DNA of 64,000 bases from a bacterium (lineage in GTDB: Bacteria; Myxococcota_A; Bradymonadia; Bradymonadales; Bradymonadaceae), in NCBI GenBank assembly GCA_030427705.1, contig JAUIBR010000005.1:124001-188000 (forward strand), given 5' to 3'. The position numbers were made by a program, and so were the translations under genes. Shown here in pieces: positions 55,836 through 64,000 of the stretch. Under the pieces are notes generated by a model. It worked only from the letters and a program-made list of their open reading frames with translations, was not told the origin of the DNA and searched no databases. Position 1 is the first letter of the stretch. Every line of letters starts with the position of its first letter.

Positions 55836-58076
55836 TTATTCGAACTGTTTGGACTGGGCTTCAGCCCGTTCCCACATTCGAATATAGGCCTCGGCCGACT
55901 TGAAGATGATGTCGAGATCTTCGTCCGAGACACCCGTGCGGCGAGCATCTTCAATCAATTCTGGGACGAGTCCGATGTGGATCATGCCCTCGGTATTGAA
56001 GTCGACCACGCGCTCGCCCATGGTCGGTTCCTCGAAGGTTACGTCGCCAGCGAAGGAGGTAAACGGGTACGCAACCGGGTCTTGTTGCTCGATCGTACAA
56101 TTGGCGTCATCGCCAAAACGTGGGCGCGGGACGCCTGCGAGTCCGTTCAGGTCGAACCCAAACGCCTCAGCTTCAAATCCACCTGCAGCAGCAATCATGT
56201 CTCGGCGGTCTCGGAATCGCTGTGCCATAGACCCAGGATTCGCAGGGTCGGCACACCGCTGGAATCCAGATTTTGAAATGCCGCCAAGGTCGAATAGCTT
56301 TCCGTCGTTATCACGACCGTGTGTACCTGCGGCCGGGTAATCCACCTCTTCCAGCATTGCAAAAGCGTCGATGTACGAACGCCGCGGCAGATGGTCGATC
56401 TCTGGGATCATTCCGCGCTTCATGATGCCGGTGAACAGAGTGCGACCGGCGTCCGTAAGCGTTCCCTTCTGACACCAATCCCCCTCAAGCGGTGGCTGCC
56501 GAATCCGAGAAACGTAGGGCAGCAGATCAACTACGGGTTCGTCGGAAATCTCCACGCGCTCGTTTGGTGGGGGTGAAAGGTACATGTCCCTCGGTTCGTT
56601 TAGCCCACCGAAAGTGACCGGCCCCTTATCAAAAGAACTCTCAATGTCCGGGCAATCCTGCACGAAATTCGACCAGTGCGAGGTCGTCACGAAGTTCCCG
56701 AGCTCGATGATTCCGCGATGTCCGTCCCCAGGCGTGAAGGCGTTGTCGAACTTGTGATTGGGAAAAAGAACACGAATACCAAGGTCGTGGTAGAGGTCTA
56801 GCTGAGCCTCGATGTACGCCTCGTCGCATTCGGGGTCATCCGCCCGTGGGACGGAATAGCACGAGAACAAGTTTGGCACTTCAATGCCGAGCACGATCGC
56901 GAGCTTGCCCTCTGCGATGACTTCGCGAGCTTCGGCAGGTGTTTCTACGATCCGAAACCACCCTTTTCCGGGGCCACCGTGCTGCGCATCAATATAGGAT
57001 TCCATCTCGCGAATTCGGATGAGCTGCTTATCGATGTTGAACATATCACCGCATTCCCAACGAACCGGCTGATAGCCTGGATTGGCCATGAGTTGGCAGA
57101 ACACTTCGTTGGACACAGCGTGCTGCACCATGAGCCTCAAGCCTCCCATCCACGCTCGCTCAAGCCAGCGATAATACTGAGTCTGATGCGTTTGGCTGTG
57201 GTAGGTCGGCCAGCCGGGGTAGTTCGGCCAACCCTCGGTGTCGTGTGCCGGCTCGGGGAGCAAACCTTCCGTTAGTAGATTGATGAGGTCGGTCTCGTTC
57301 AGGTCATCAATCAACGACGACCCCACAAAGTCCGCGCGGCCATCCGGACCATGGAACGGCTCACACGACCCCATCGCATGTTCGACGCCCAGTCGATGGA
57401 ACGCCTGACCGTGGAAGATGCCGCCCCCACCAAAACCTGTGCTGGAAAGAATGTGGCTGTGCGTATCTGCGAAACCGAACAGAGTGCCATCGTCGTAGGT
57501 ACGTCGCTCAACCATGCCTGTTGCGCTCAACGCCATCTCGGGATGTTGGGTGCAACCCTCTGCCTCGACTAGCTCAAGCGCGTCGGCGTCGTCGGCCATT
57601 TCGACCAACGAGTTCGTCGTGAAGTAGGCATTATTGCGCCGGTTGTGCAGTTGCCATTGGTTTGATGTCGTCGACGAAAACTCAAGGTTCCATTCGGCAC
57701 CCGAAATATAGTTTTCGTCCAGACGATACACATCTGATTCGAGTTGGGTTTCTCGCAAGATTTGCGAATCTTCCGCCGTCAGATAACCACGGTCGACGTC
57801 GTAAAAGAGATACGTGCCAAGCGCAGAGGCCTTCATGAAGAACTTCTCGGCTGCAGCCTCGTCACCCAACGTATAAGCGTCGTCGGACGACCTCACAACG
57901 AACTGCTCACCGACCTTCAGAGACACGCACTCGTTGGCGTAGAGGTAGATCTGCTCTTCGGGCGGGTGTTCCAACTCAGCGCGCGTTTGGGAGTCATCAT
58001 CTGAGCTACATGCGACGACGGATGCGAACGCACAGAAAAGAAAGGCACGCTGAAACGTGGCGATTTGAAACTTCAT
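55836..58076 (-). CDS. Metallohydrolase (TIM-barrel, amidohydrolase/M19-like) lipoprotein
   Basis: The signal peptide ends in VVAC (Cys23). Residues about 25-195 form an extra beta domain. From about 200 the barrel starts with FGFADTHSHI, the HxH metal motif; MIPEIDHLPR and YPAAGTHGRDND give later ligand candidates. The spacing fits membrane dipeptidase (M19)-like or amidohydrolase barrels. At 746 residues it is far larger than a plain dipeptidase. The substrate is unknown. It ends 63 bases before the YfcH-type gene, likely separate. Confidence 0.78.
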   Translation of the reverse strand: MKFQIATFQRAFLFCAFASVVACSSDDDSQTRAELEHPPEEQIYLYANECVSLKVGEQFVVRSSDDAYTLGDEAAAEKFFMKASALGTYLFYDVDRGYLTAEDSQILRETQLESDVYRLDENYISGAEWNLEFSSTTSNQWQLHNRRNNAYFTTNSLVEMADDADALELVEAEGCTQHPEMALSATGMVERRTYDDGTLFGFADTHSHILSSTGFGGGGIFHGQAFHRLGVEHAMGSCEPFHGPDGRADFVGSSLIDDLNETDLINLLTEGLLPEPAHDTEGWPNYPGWPTYHSQTHQTQYYRWLERAWMGGLRLMVQHAVSNEVFCQLMANPGYQPVRWECGDMFNIDKQLIRIREMESYIDAQHGGPGKGWFRIVETPAEAREVIAEGKLAIVLGIEVPNLFSCYSVPRADDPECDEAYIEAQLDLYHDLGIRVLFPNHKFDNAFTPGDGHRGIIELGNFVTTSHWSNFVQDCPDIESSFDKGPVTFGGLNEPRDMYLSPPPNERVEISDEPVVDLLPYVSRIRQPPLEGDWCQKGTLTDAGRTLFTGIMKRGMIPEIDHLPRRSYIDAFAMLEEVDYPAAGTHGRDNDGKLFDLGGISKSGFQRCADPANPGSMAQRFRDRRDMIAAAGGFEAEAFGFDLNGLAGVPRPRFGDDANCTIEQQDPVAYPFTSFAGDVTFEEPTMGERVVDFNTEGMIHIGLVPELIEDARRTGVSDEDLDIIFKSAEAYIRMWERAEAQSKQFE

Positions 58077-58189
58077 TGTCCGATTGCCCCATGGGATGCT
58101 GGCGACTCGTATCTATCTAGCATACGCTATTCTGCGTTCAGAACAATTTGCACGCCGCTTGGACGACGTGAAGATCCGCCGAGAATTCG

Positions 58190-59866
58190 ATGCGTAAGTA
58201 TATTGCCGCCTTTGCCGTGGTGCTCGTTCCAACGAGCGTGAGCGCCCAGATGTTGTGGGACGACGTGACACAATCGACCATTGGCACGACCGATGGCTGG
58301 ACCCATCGCGTTGAGTTGGCAGACATCGACGGAGACGGCGACCTAGACATGCTGTTTGCCAACGGCGGGAACTACTCCACGCCGGGCCAACCGGAACCCA
58401 ATCAAGCATGGCTGAATGACGGCAACGGCGGATTCGAAGACGTGAGCGCTGAGGTGTTCGGCACGCCGGACCTGACCCGTGTGATTAAGGCGCGGGACAT
58501 CAACGGCGATGGACACGTTGACCTTGTCATCGGCGCAACCTACGGCAACGCTAGCCGGCTGCTACTGGGCGGGGAAGGATTGGCGTTCACCGATGCTTCA
58601 GATCAACTCCCTGGCACCGCAGACAGCCTGGGCGATCTGGAGTTTGGCGACATCGACGGCGACGGCGACTTGGATATTGTCGTCATCGACTGGGGTGCAG
58701 GCGACGGACTCTCAAACGCTGGCGGCAAAGCAATCATCTGGCAAAACGATGGCAATGCGAACTTCTCGGTCGTATCGCTTCCCGATGCGACGATTCGCAT
58801 GAGTTGGGATATCGAACTCGTCGATATCGACAACGACCTGGACTTGGACATCTTGGTGGCGTCCAAAGTCGGGTTGCAAAACGAGCTCTTCATTAACCAG
58901 GGCGACGGTCGCTTCGAAGTCGCATCCGAGCGACTTCCCCAATTCATCGGCATGGAAGGCTTTGAGGCGATGGATATGAACCGGGACGGCGACCCGGAAG
59001 CGAACAACTATGACTTCGAGCCAATCGACATCGACGGCGACGGATTCCTGGACCTCGTCACCGTAAATGACGGCGACTTGGTCGACGCCGCAGACATGTT
59101 CCACCGTCGCGAGCACGTCTTCTTAAATGACCAAGAAGGTGGGTTCGTTGATGCTACAGAAGCGCTATGGCCAGCGTCCGAAAACATCGGCTGGGACGAC
59201 AACGCTGCGGTCGTACTCGACTTCGATTCCGACGGCGACGCTGATTTCCTACTCGCATCGCTAAGCGGACCTGACCGACTTTTGGTCAACAACGATGGGC
59301 AGTTTACGTTGCACGGCGACATCATGGCCGCCCCAAATGACACCCCCGGAACACTGGGGATTGCGTTGGGCGACTTGAATGGCGATGACCGACTCGACTT
59401 GGTTCAAACCCAGGGTGAGATTGCCTTCGACGAGCGAGTGTATCTTGCAACGGACAACCTGGCTCCGGATACAGCGGCACCACAGGTAGGCGCAGCGCGC
59501 ATCGACGGCGACACACTGTTGGTCCGAGTTCACGACAACAGAAGCCCACTTCGTTCCCACGACATGCCACGTGTCGTCGCAAAATGGGGAGACGACACCG
59601 TTGAGCTCGCCTGGTATGGCGAATCCCTCTGGCGTGGCACCGCGCTGGGTAGGTTGGAAGACGCCGAAGTCTGCGGCACCGACCGCGCAGGCAACGAAGG
59701 CTGCGCACTCTTGGCTGAGGCTAATGGGACGAAGTCTGACGAAGTCGACGACGACTCAGCGGCTGCGTCAAATGACTCAGCAGGATGCGCAACGGTGCCT
59801 GGGTCGGCACCGGTTCCCGCATGGTTGATATTGTTGGGTTTCGTCGCCTTGCGGCGACGACGTTAG
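58190..59866 (+). CDS. FG-GAP (VCBS) repeat protein with MYXO-CTERM-like tail
   Basis: A signal peptide ends SVSA-QM. Residues about 30-470 hold seven or more FG-GAP/VCBS units with calcium-binding loops (DIDGDGDLDMLF, DINGDGHVDLVI, DIDGDGFLDLV, DFDSDGDADFLL), forming an integrin-alpha-like beta propeller. The C-terminal 27 residues (Gly-Cys, Pro-rich, hydrophobic stretch and RRRR) match the MYXO-CTERM sorting signal that myxosortase processes for surface display. Second such protein in the window, so a myxosortase should be encoded elsewhere. It ends convergently with the DUF1552 gene at TTAG. Confidence 0.85.
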   Translation: MRKYIAAFAVVLVPTSVSAQMLWDDVTQSTIGTTDGWTHRVELADIDGDGDLDMLFANGGNYSTPGQPEPNQAWLNDGNGGFEDVSAEVFGTPDLTRVIKARDINGDGHVDLVIGATYGNASRLLLGGEGLAFTDASDQLPGTADSLGDLEFGDIDGDGDLDIVVIDWGAGDGLSNAGGKAIIWQNDGNANFSVVSLPDATIRMSWDIELVDIDNDLDLDILVASKVGLQNELFINQGDGRFEVASERLPQFIGMEGFEAMDMNRDGDPEANNYDFEPIDIDGDGFLDLVTVNDGDLVDAADMFHRREHVFLNDQEGGFVDATEALWPASENIGWDDNAAVVLDFDSDGDADFLLASLSGPDRLLVNNDGQFTLHGDIMAAPNDTPGTLGIALGDLNGDDRLDLVQTQGEIAFDERVYLATDNLAPDTAAPQVGAARIDGDTLLVRVHDNRSPLRSHDMPRVVAKWGDDTVELAWYGESLWRGTALGRLEDAEVCGTDRAGNEGCALLAEANGTKSDEVDDDSAAASNDSAGCATVPGSAPVPAWLILLGFVALRRRR

Positions 59867-61305
59867 GTAAGCCGCAGCGGCATCGGCGCCATATTATTGG
59901 CTGACAGACCGAAGCCGTTCGGAAGCTCCAACCCGGCCAAGCGACCAATCTCGGCGAGCAAGTCGGCGGTATGCCAAATGCTCAGGCCGTCACCGTAGTT
60001 CAAACCGCTCTCGACCATGTCGCCGACGCGGGTTTCCCCACCAATGAACACACCATTACGGTTACGTGGATCAACAAGCGGCGCGTTGATCCAACGTCCT
60101 GTCTGCATGTGATTGCTGCCTCCGATTAGGATATGCAGCTTGTTACGCGTGTCGTGGTTTCCAGTGCCAACTTCGCCGGTCAACATGATGACCGTGTTGC
60201 TCAGCAGTGAATTGCCATCGATGTCTTCCACGGTTTCCAAGATATTGGCGAACTCGACCATCTTCTCGATGTACCACTCAACCCAGCCGTCATAGACGGT
60301 ACGTGCGCGTTCAGGGTCTTCGTGTGCCGATCCATGGTGCGCCACGTTGTGGTGGAAGTCAGATCCCCAGGGGTTACCCGTCTGGAGATTACCCGCAGCA
60401 TCGCGCCACTGGTAATCTTCCGTTCCTTCACCAAAACCAAGGACCGCCACACGGTGCGTGTCCGCTTGGAAAACCAACCGAACCATGTCGAAGTAATAGT
60501 CGACCATGGCTTCAAACGCCGGACTCGGCGTCGGACGGTCAGGAATCTGGTCTTCCGTCAACGTGACAGACGCACGTCTTTGCAGACGTTCACCCAAATC
60601 CGTGAACGCTTGAACATATTGTTCAAGCTTCGAGCGCTCCGTCCCGCCGATCTCAGCGAGCATGCGGTCCGTATCCCGTCGCATGAAGTCAAAGAACTGC
60701 TGACGAATGGCATTGCGACCAGGTTGTGGTGGCGCGGATGCGTCACGAATCGGGCCGATAATGGCGTCGTATGCAGCCTCTGGCTCCCAGAACGAGTCCA
60801 AGACGTTCGCATTATTGTCGAAACAAATCGGGTTAGACCGACGTCCCCACGAGCGGTAGTTCGCGCTCACGCGCAGGACCTGGCTGTTGTGATGCTGCGC
60901 AATCACATGGTCAAGCGATGGGCCGACAGGCTCTGGGAAGTGAACTCCGAGCTGATCGGACCCGTGCTCTTCCCAGCACGTTGCTCCCGTGAAGATGTCT
61001 GAGTACGAGACATCGTGAGCGTTACCCCACAACGTACCTCGCACACCGTCCACGAAGGTGCAGTGCTGTTTGATCGCGTCCAATCCCGTCAGCGGTGCCG
61101 GGATGGTGAAGTTTGTCTCGGTGCCGGTAAAGGCACGTCCAAGGGCAAGGTCGCGTCCCCAACCATGCGTCAGAGGCACTAACATGACGCGAAGCGGAGC
61201 CTGAGTCTCTTGTCCGAGCGCAACCCGAGAGCTTAGTAGCGAAGCGGCGAGCCCTGTGGAGGCCACGCCTTTGATGAACGTTCGTCTATCAATTCCACGT
61301 TTCAC
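59863..61305 (-). CDS. DUF1552 protein, Tat-exported
   Basis: The gene starts with GTG at 61305, with AGGAG upstream, immediately after the TAA of the DUF1592 gene. The N-terminus RRTFIKG and ALGQ indicate Tat export. The 480-residue body (LRVMLVPLTHGWG, NAHDVSYSDIFTGATCWEE, GEGTEDYQW, TGEVGTGNHDTRNKL) is characteristic of DUF1552 proteins of Planctomycetes and Myxococcota. They nearly always follow a DUF1592-family gene; function unknown, perhaps a phosphatase/sulfatase-like fold. Confidence 0.9.
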   Translation of the reverse strand: MKRGIDRRTFIKGVASTGLAASLLSSRVALGQETQAPLRVMLVPLTHGWGRDLALGRAFTGTETNFTIPAPLTGLDAIKQHCTFVDGVRGTLWGNAHDVSYSDIFTGATCWEEHGSDQLGVHFPEPVGPSLDHVIAQHHNSQVLRVSANYRSWGRRSNPICFDNNANVLDSFWEPEAAYDAIIGPIRDASAPPQPGRNAIRQQFFDFMRRDTDRMLAEIGGTERSKLEQYVQAFTDLGERLQRRASVTLTEDQIPDRPTPSPAFEAMVDYYFDMVRLVFQADTHRVAVLGFGEGTEDYQWRDAAGNLQTGNPWGSDFHHNVAHHGSAHEDPERARTVYDGWVEWYIEKMVEFANILETVEDIDGNSLLSNTVIMLTGEVGTGNHDTRNKLHILIGGSNHMQTGRWINAPLVDPRNRNGVFIGGETRVGDMVESGLNYGDGLSIWHTADLLAEIGRLAGLELPNGFGLSANNMAPMPLRLT

Positions 61306-62982
61306 TTACTGCTCCTGTGGCTTGCGTGCGGTGAAGCTTGGGGTCGTCACAATCGCCTCAACGAGTGCGGATACGTCCCCTCCACTTTCCTGGAAAGTTG
61401 TGTAGAGCGCTTCACGCTCGGCGAGGTGCGGCTCGTTGCCAATCACGTATGTGAAGAATGTGTCACTCAGGCAGCTCTGAAGTGCTTCTGAATTTGTGAG
61501 GGCATCGATGTACCCAATGCTATCTGCGTACGTCAGCGTCTCGGGCCCCAACAGCAACTCGCCGCTAGCATCGATCTGAACGCTACCTTTCTCGACCGTG
61601 CGATAGCGGCCAGCGGAATCGTAGTTCTCAAAGCCGAATCCTGCAGGGTCGATGACCCGGTGGCATCCCACGCACGAGGCTTGCGAGCTGTGACGAACCG
61701 TCAGCACTTCGCGGGAGGTCGCGGTCGCATCATCAAAACCTTCTGGGACGTCGTCTGTGCCGTCGATGTTTGCGGGTGGTGTTCCGAGCTCGATGCACAA
61801 AAGCTGCTCGAGCGTGAACACACCGCGTTTCACGATGCCACTGTCCCCTTCCCCAGCATGAACGCTGAGGAAACCGGGATGCGACAAAATGCCGAGTCGT
61901 TGCGTTGGGTCCATCGACACGACTTCGTAGTCTCCCGATGAGACCGGGACATCAAAGAACGACGCGCCGTTCTGGTCGATGTGGAAGTTGGTTGAGCGGA
62001 ATGGGTCGAGCAGCGTCGCCTCGGGAGCCGAGAATGCTGCCTTCAAATCGCGGCGCGCGCCTTCCACAAGAGATTGGCGTGCTTCCGGCGTCAACCCCAG
62101 CTCCCCAATTTTGGTCTTCGAGAACAGGGCTTCAAACTTCAGATAATCGATGAAGAACTCCGCCATCGCGTCAGCGAATCTGGGGTCCTCTTGCATGCGA
62201 CGAACCTGCTCAATCCGAACTTCAGGGTCGTCCAGCTGTCCATCTACAGCCAGTTGGTAGAGCGTCTCGTCCGGTGGCGCATTCCAAATGGTGTACGACA
62301 TCGCCGACGCGATTTCGAACTGTCCCATGGAGAGGATACCGTCGTCATCGACGCCAACTTCTCGACGGAACATCGTGTTTGGCGAACCGATCAGCGCCAT
62401 GACGATAAACTCGGCCTGTTCAGCTCGGGTTGCTACCGGCGCCATCTGTGCGCGTGCACCAAGCAAGTCCTGCCTTTCCACATCTGTAACTGGACGACGC
62501 CAGAGCTTATGACCGACATCATCGATCATTGCGCCCCAACAAACGTCATCAGCCGCCGCCACGCATTGCTGAACGACCGGAGTGCCTTCAACTGCGGCTT
62601 GCGCCAACGCCTGGATCGCGTTGTAGAGGCTGTCCACATTCACGTCGTTGACACGAAGCGAATCGGGATTGTTGTTTAGACCGATGATGGGGATATCGTC
62701 GCCAAACTCAGGAAGATCATCCTGGGTGAAGACGTCTCCAAGCGCGTACCGCACCGTGTTCTCGAACTGAATCGGGGTTAAGCGTCGCAGATGCGGCGCG
62801 GTAAGTTCTACAGGTACACCCTCGGGGAGGTTGTTTCCGGTAAAACGGTTGTTCTCGCTTCGATTGTTGGCAGTCCCGGGTGACCAGCCAGGGTCATCGC
62901 TGAAAACAGCGACCTCACCCTGACAACCCAAAGATAGGCCGACAAACGTAAGCACCGCGAGGTACCCGTAGGTCTTCTTCAT
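61306..62982 (-). CDS. DUF1592/DUF1588-type cytochrome-like lipoprotein
   Basis: The signal peptide ends in LSLGC (Cys20), followed by an Asn-containing linker (36-55). The domain order of the family is visible: DUF1587 (LRRLTPIQFENTV), DUF1595 (WRRPVTDVERQDL), DUF1592 (central), DUF1588 with the heme site CVGCH in ASCVGCHRVIDPAG, and DUF1585 (C-terminal). It is 558 residues. This family is predicted to be a c-type cytochrome linked to the DUF1552 partner and is common in Planctomycetes and Myxococcota. Confidence 0.9.
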   Translation of the reverse strand: MKKTYGYLAVLTFVGLSLGCQGEVAVFSDDPGWSPGTANNRSENNRFTGNNLPEGVPVELTAPHLRRLTPIQFENTVRYALGDVFTQDDLPEFGDDIPIIGLNNNPDSLRVNDVNVDSLYNAIQALAQAAVEGTPVVQQCVAAADDVCWGAMIDDVGHKLWRRPVTDVERQDLLGARAQMAPVATRAEQAEFIVMALIGSPNTMFRREVGVDDDGILSMGQFEIASAMSYTIWNAPPDETLYQLAVDGQLDDPEVRIEQVRRMQEDPRFADAMAEFFIDYLKFEALFSKTKIGELGLTPEARQSLVEGARRDLKAAFSAPEATLLDPFRSTNFHIDQNGASFFDVPVSSGDYEVVSMDPTQRLGILSHPGFLSVHAGEGDSGIVKRGVFTLEQLLCIELGTPPANIDGTDDVPEGFDDATATSREVLTVRHSSQASCVGCHRVIDPAGFGFENYDSAGRYRTVEKGSVQIDASGELLLGPETLTYADSIGYIDALTNSEALQSCLSDTFFTYVIGNEPHLAEREALYTTFQESGGDVSALVEAIVTTPSFTARKPQEQ

Positions 62983-63110
62983 AGCACGCCTTCCAAGCTG
63001 AGCATGTGGAGCAAAATAGAATATAATTCCTCTGGGGTTAGCTTACCGGACTGAAGCGACTACGACAAACTCAGGACACATTTAGCAAAGTAACGAAGTT
63101 GATCGCCGTC

Positions 63111-63144
63111 CGGCGTTCACGCTAGAACGCCGCAGATTTTGCGG
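63111..63144 (+). promoter_or_regulatory. Two overlapping leader hairpins next to the ybaK-like ribosome binding site
   Basis: CGGCGTT (63111-63117) pairs with AACGCCG (63126-63132), 7 perfect bases. CCGCA (63130-63134) pairs with TGCGG (63140-63144), 5 perfect bases, and the second stem covers the first part of the Shine-Dalgarno GCGGAG (63141-63146). They share three bases, so they compete: the first stem would free the ribosome binding site. Confidence 0.4.
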
Positions 63145-63153
63145 AGAATCACG

Positions 63154-63645
63154 ATGGGAAAGGCCAAAAAGTATCCAGTCACTTCAGCGATCAGAGCCCT
63201 GCGAGCAGCTCAAGTTGACTACATCCCGCACGAATACCGATACGTCGAAAAGGGAGGCACCGCGGCCTCTTCCGAGGCTTTGGGGGTCGACGAAAACATC
63301 GTGATCAAGACGTTGATACTGGCGGACCAAGATGGTGCACTGTTGTGCGTGCTCATGCACGGTGACCAGGAGGTCGCCACCGGCACGCTCGCCAAGAAGA
63401 TTGGCGCCAAAAGTGTCTCGTTCTGTGATCCCAAAACCGCACCGAAACACAGCGGGTATCAAGTTGGCGGGACCTCCCCGTTCGGACTCAAGTCAGACAT
63501 GCCCATCTACGCGCCGGACACGGTGAGGGATCTGGAGACAATTTACATAAATGGAGGCAAGCGTGGCTTCTTGGTCGAGCTGGCTTCCGATGCGCTCGAA
63601 AGCGCCCTCACTGTCACTTTTTTGGGCGGTATTCACCAGCCATAG
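63154..63645 (+). CDS. YbaK/EbsC-family aminoacyl-tRNA deacylase
   Basis: ATG 63154 with GGAG upstream. The 163-residue protein has the YbaK signature: the conserved Lys in VIKTLILAD, GTLAKKIGAKSVSF, GYQVGGTSPFGLK and the C-terminal RGFLVELAS. It removes the wrong amino acid (Cys from tRNA-Pro) or acts on related mischarged tRNAs. Alternative subgroup ProXp. A leader with two hairpins precedes it. Confidence 0.9.
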   Translation: MGKAKKYPVTSAIRALRAAQVDYIPHEYRYVEKGGTAASSEALGVDENIVIKTLILADQDGALLCVLMHGDQEVATGTLAKKIGAKSVSFCDPKTAPKHSGYQVGGTSPFGLKSDMPIYAPDTVRDLETIYINGGKRGFLVELASDALESALTVTFLGGIHQP

Positions 63646-63834
63646 TCCACGCTTCGCAGACATAACCTTACACTGATTAACAACAGAACTGTGTTAACGC
63701 GCAATTTTTCGCAGGACTACGTTTAAAGGCGTAGACAAGATATGACAAACCAAGCGTAGCAGGCGCCGACTTGAACATTGTTAACAGTCTCATGTACTAT
63801 TCCAGTGCAGCAATTGATCACCATTGGAGCAGGG
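63646..63834. other. Gap before the IS3-type gene, no protein gene
   Basis: This gap holds no protein gene. It contains an inverted repeat (TTAACA-A-CAG at 63677-63686 with CTG-TGTTAA at 63689-63697) and a third TGTTAAC at 63779-63785. These could be a boundary of the insertion element that begins downstream, but the right end is outside the window. Confidence 0.3.
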
Positions 63835-64000
63835 ATGCCCGTGGAAGGCGAGAAGTATGGGGCTGCCTTTAAAGCACGAGTTGTGCTGGAAGCGTTGAAG
63901 GCTAAGGAAACGGATTCCTCGATCGCTAAGGCCTATGGCGTCCATCCCGTGACGCTATCGCGTTGGAAACAACAGCTACAAAGAGATGCCTCCACAATCT
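63835..64000 (+). CDS. IS3-type transposase OrfA, partial at window edge
   Basis: ATG 63835 with GGAG upstream. The visible 55 residues read KYGAAFKARVVLEALK followed by the helix-turn-helix SIAKAYGVHPVTLSRWKQQL, the start of IS3/IS911-type OrfA proteins. The frame continues past the window. The rest of the insertion sequence lies outside. Confidence 0.85.
   Translation, partial: MPVEGEKYGAAFKARVVLEALKAKETDSSIAKAYGVHPVTLSRWKQQLQRDASTI

Noticed and set aside
63646-63834. tRNA gene in the gap before the IS3-type gene
   Set aside because: No cloverleaf, no T-loop or CCA end could be found by eye; the gap is AT-richer and only simple inverted repeats are present.

Overview
The window looks like chromosomal DNA of a Gram-negative, predatory or surface-living deltaproteobacterium-like organism. 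Myxococcota, and Bradymonadales in particular, is the best guess. The evidence is: (1) about 22 of roughly 54 genes encode lipoproteins with clear lipoboxes; (2) many of these carry an Asn-Asn-X linker right after the lipobox; (3) Cys-rich repeats, thrombospondin type 3 repeats, MopE-like C-termini and FG-GAP repeats recur; (4) two proteins end in a MYXO-CTERM-like sorting tail. This placement is inference; no rRNA or ribosomal protein gene is present to confirm it.

Layout. 1-6 kb: an M15-like peptidase lipoprotein with a MYXO-CTERM-like tail, a helical hypothetical protein, an ABC-F ATPase, and a glutaredoxin/lipoprotein pair. 5.6-12 kb: an Asn-linker lipoprotein and a translationally coupled pair of large Cys-rich lipoproteins. 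12-16 kb: CoA-binding protein, Tat-exported aldo/keto reductase, SnoaL-like protein, PGRP-type amidase, and a Y1/HUH (RAYT-like) transposase. 16-23.5 kb: VWA/TSP3 lipoprotein, PQQ-like lipoprotein, a DJ-1/PfpI lipoprotein whose signal peptide is out of frame, and a 1066-residue lipoprotein ending in six near-identical ~101-residue repeats. 23.6-29.1 kb: CvfB-like S1 protein, two lipoproteins, an orphan ParB-like protein, and the formaldehyde detoxification pair frmB/frmA. 29.2-37.2 kb: a secreted-protein cluster (lipoprotein, 967-residue exported protein, CAP-domain lipoprotein), crotonase, GrpE-like protein, Cys-repeat lipoprotein, a one-cysteine Tpx and a small basic exported protein. 37-43.7 kb: a minus-strand molybdenum hydroxylase operon (xdhC, mocA, small exported protein, 2Fe-2S subunit, molybdopterin subunit, diheme cytochrome c, lipoprotein). 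43.8-49.9 kb: more surface lipoproteins, an M23-like lipoprotein and an exported repeat protein. 50-54 kb: RND pump and its adaptor. 54-63 kb: YfcH-type epimerase with a START-like domain, a metallohydrolase lipoprotein, an FG-GAP protein with a sorting tail, and a DUF1592/DUF1552 pair. 63.1-64 kb: YbaK deacylase and the start of an IS3-type orfA cut by the window edge.

Organisation. Genes are very tightly packed. Same-strand neighbours often overlap as ATGA. All eleven convergent pairs end within 3 nt of each other or overlap, several sharing one CTAG or TTAG tetranucleotide for both stop codons. No intrinsic terminator with a U-tract was seen. No intergenic stretch exceeds 300 bases. Several leaders contain perfect inverted repeats next to or over the ribosome binding site. 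No tRNA, rRNA or CRISPR array was recognised. The pieces that work together are frmA/frmB, the molybdenum hydroxylase operon, the RND pump pair and the DUF1592/DUF1552 pair; most of the rest is a surface-protein repertoire of unknown function.
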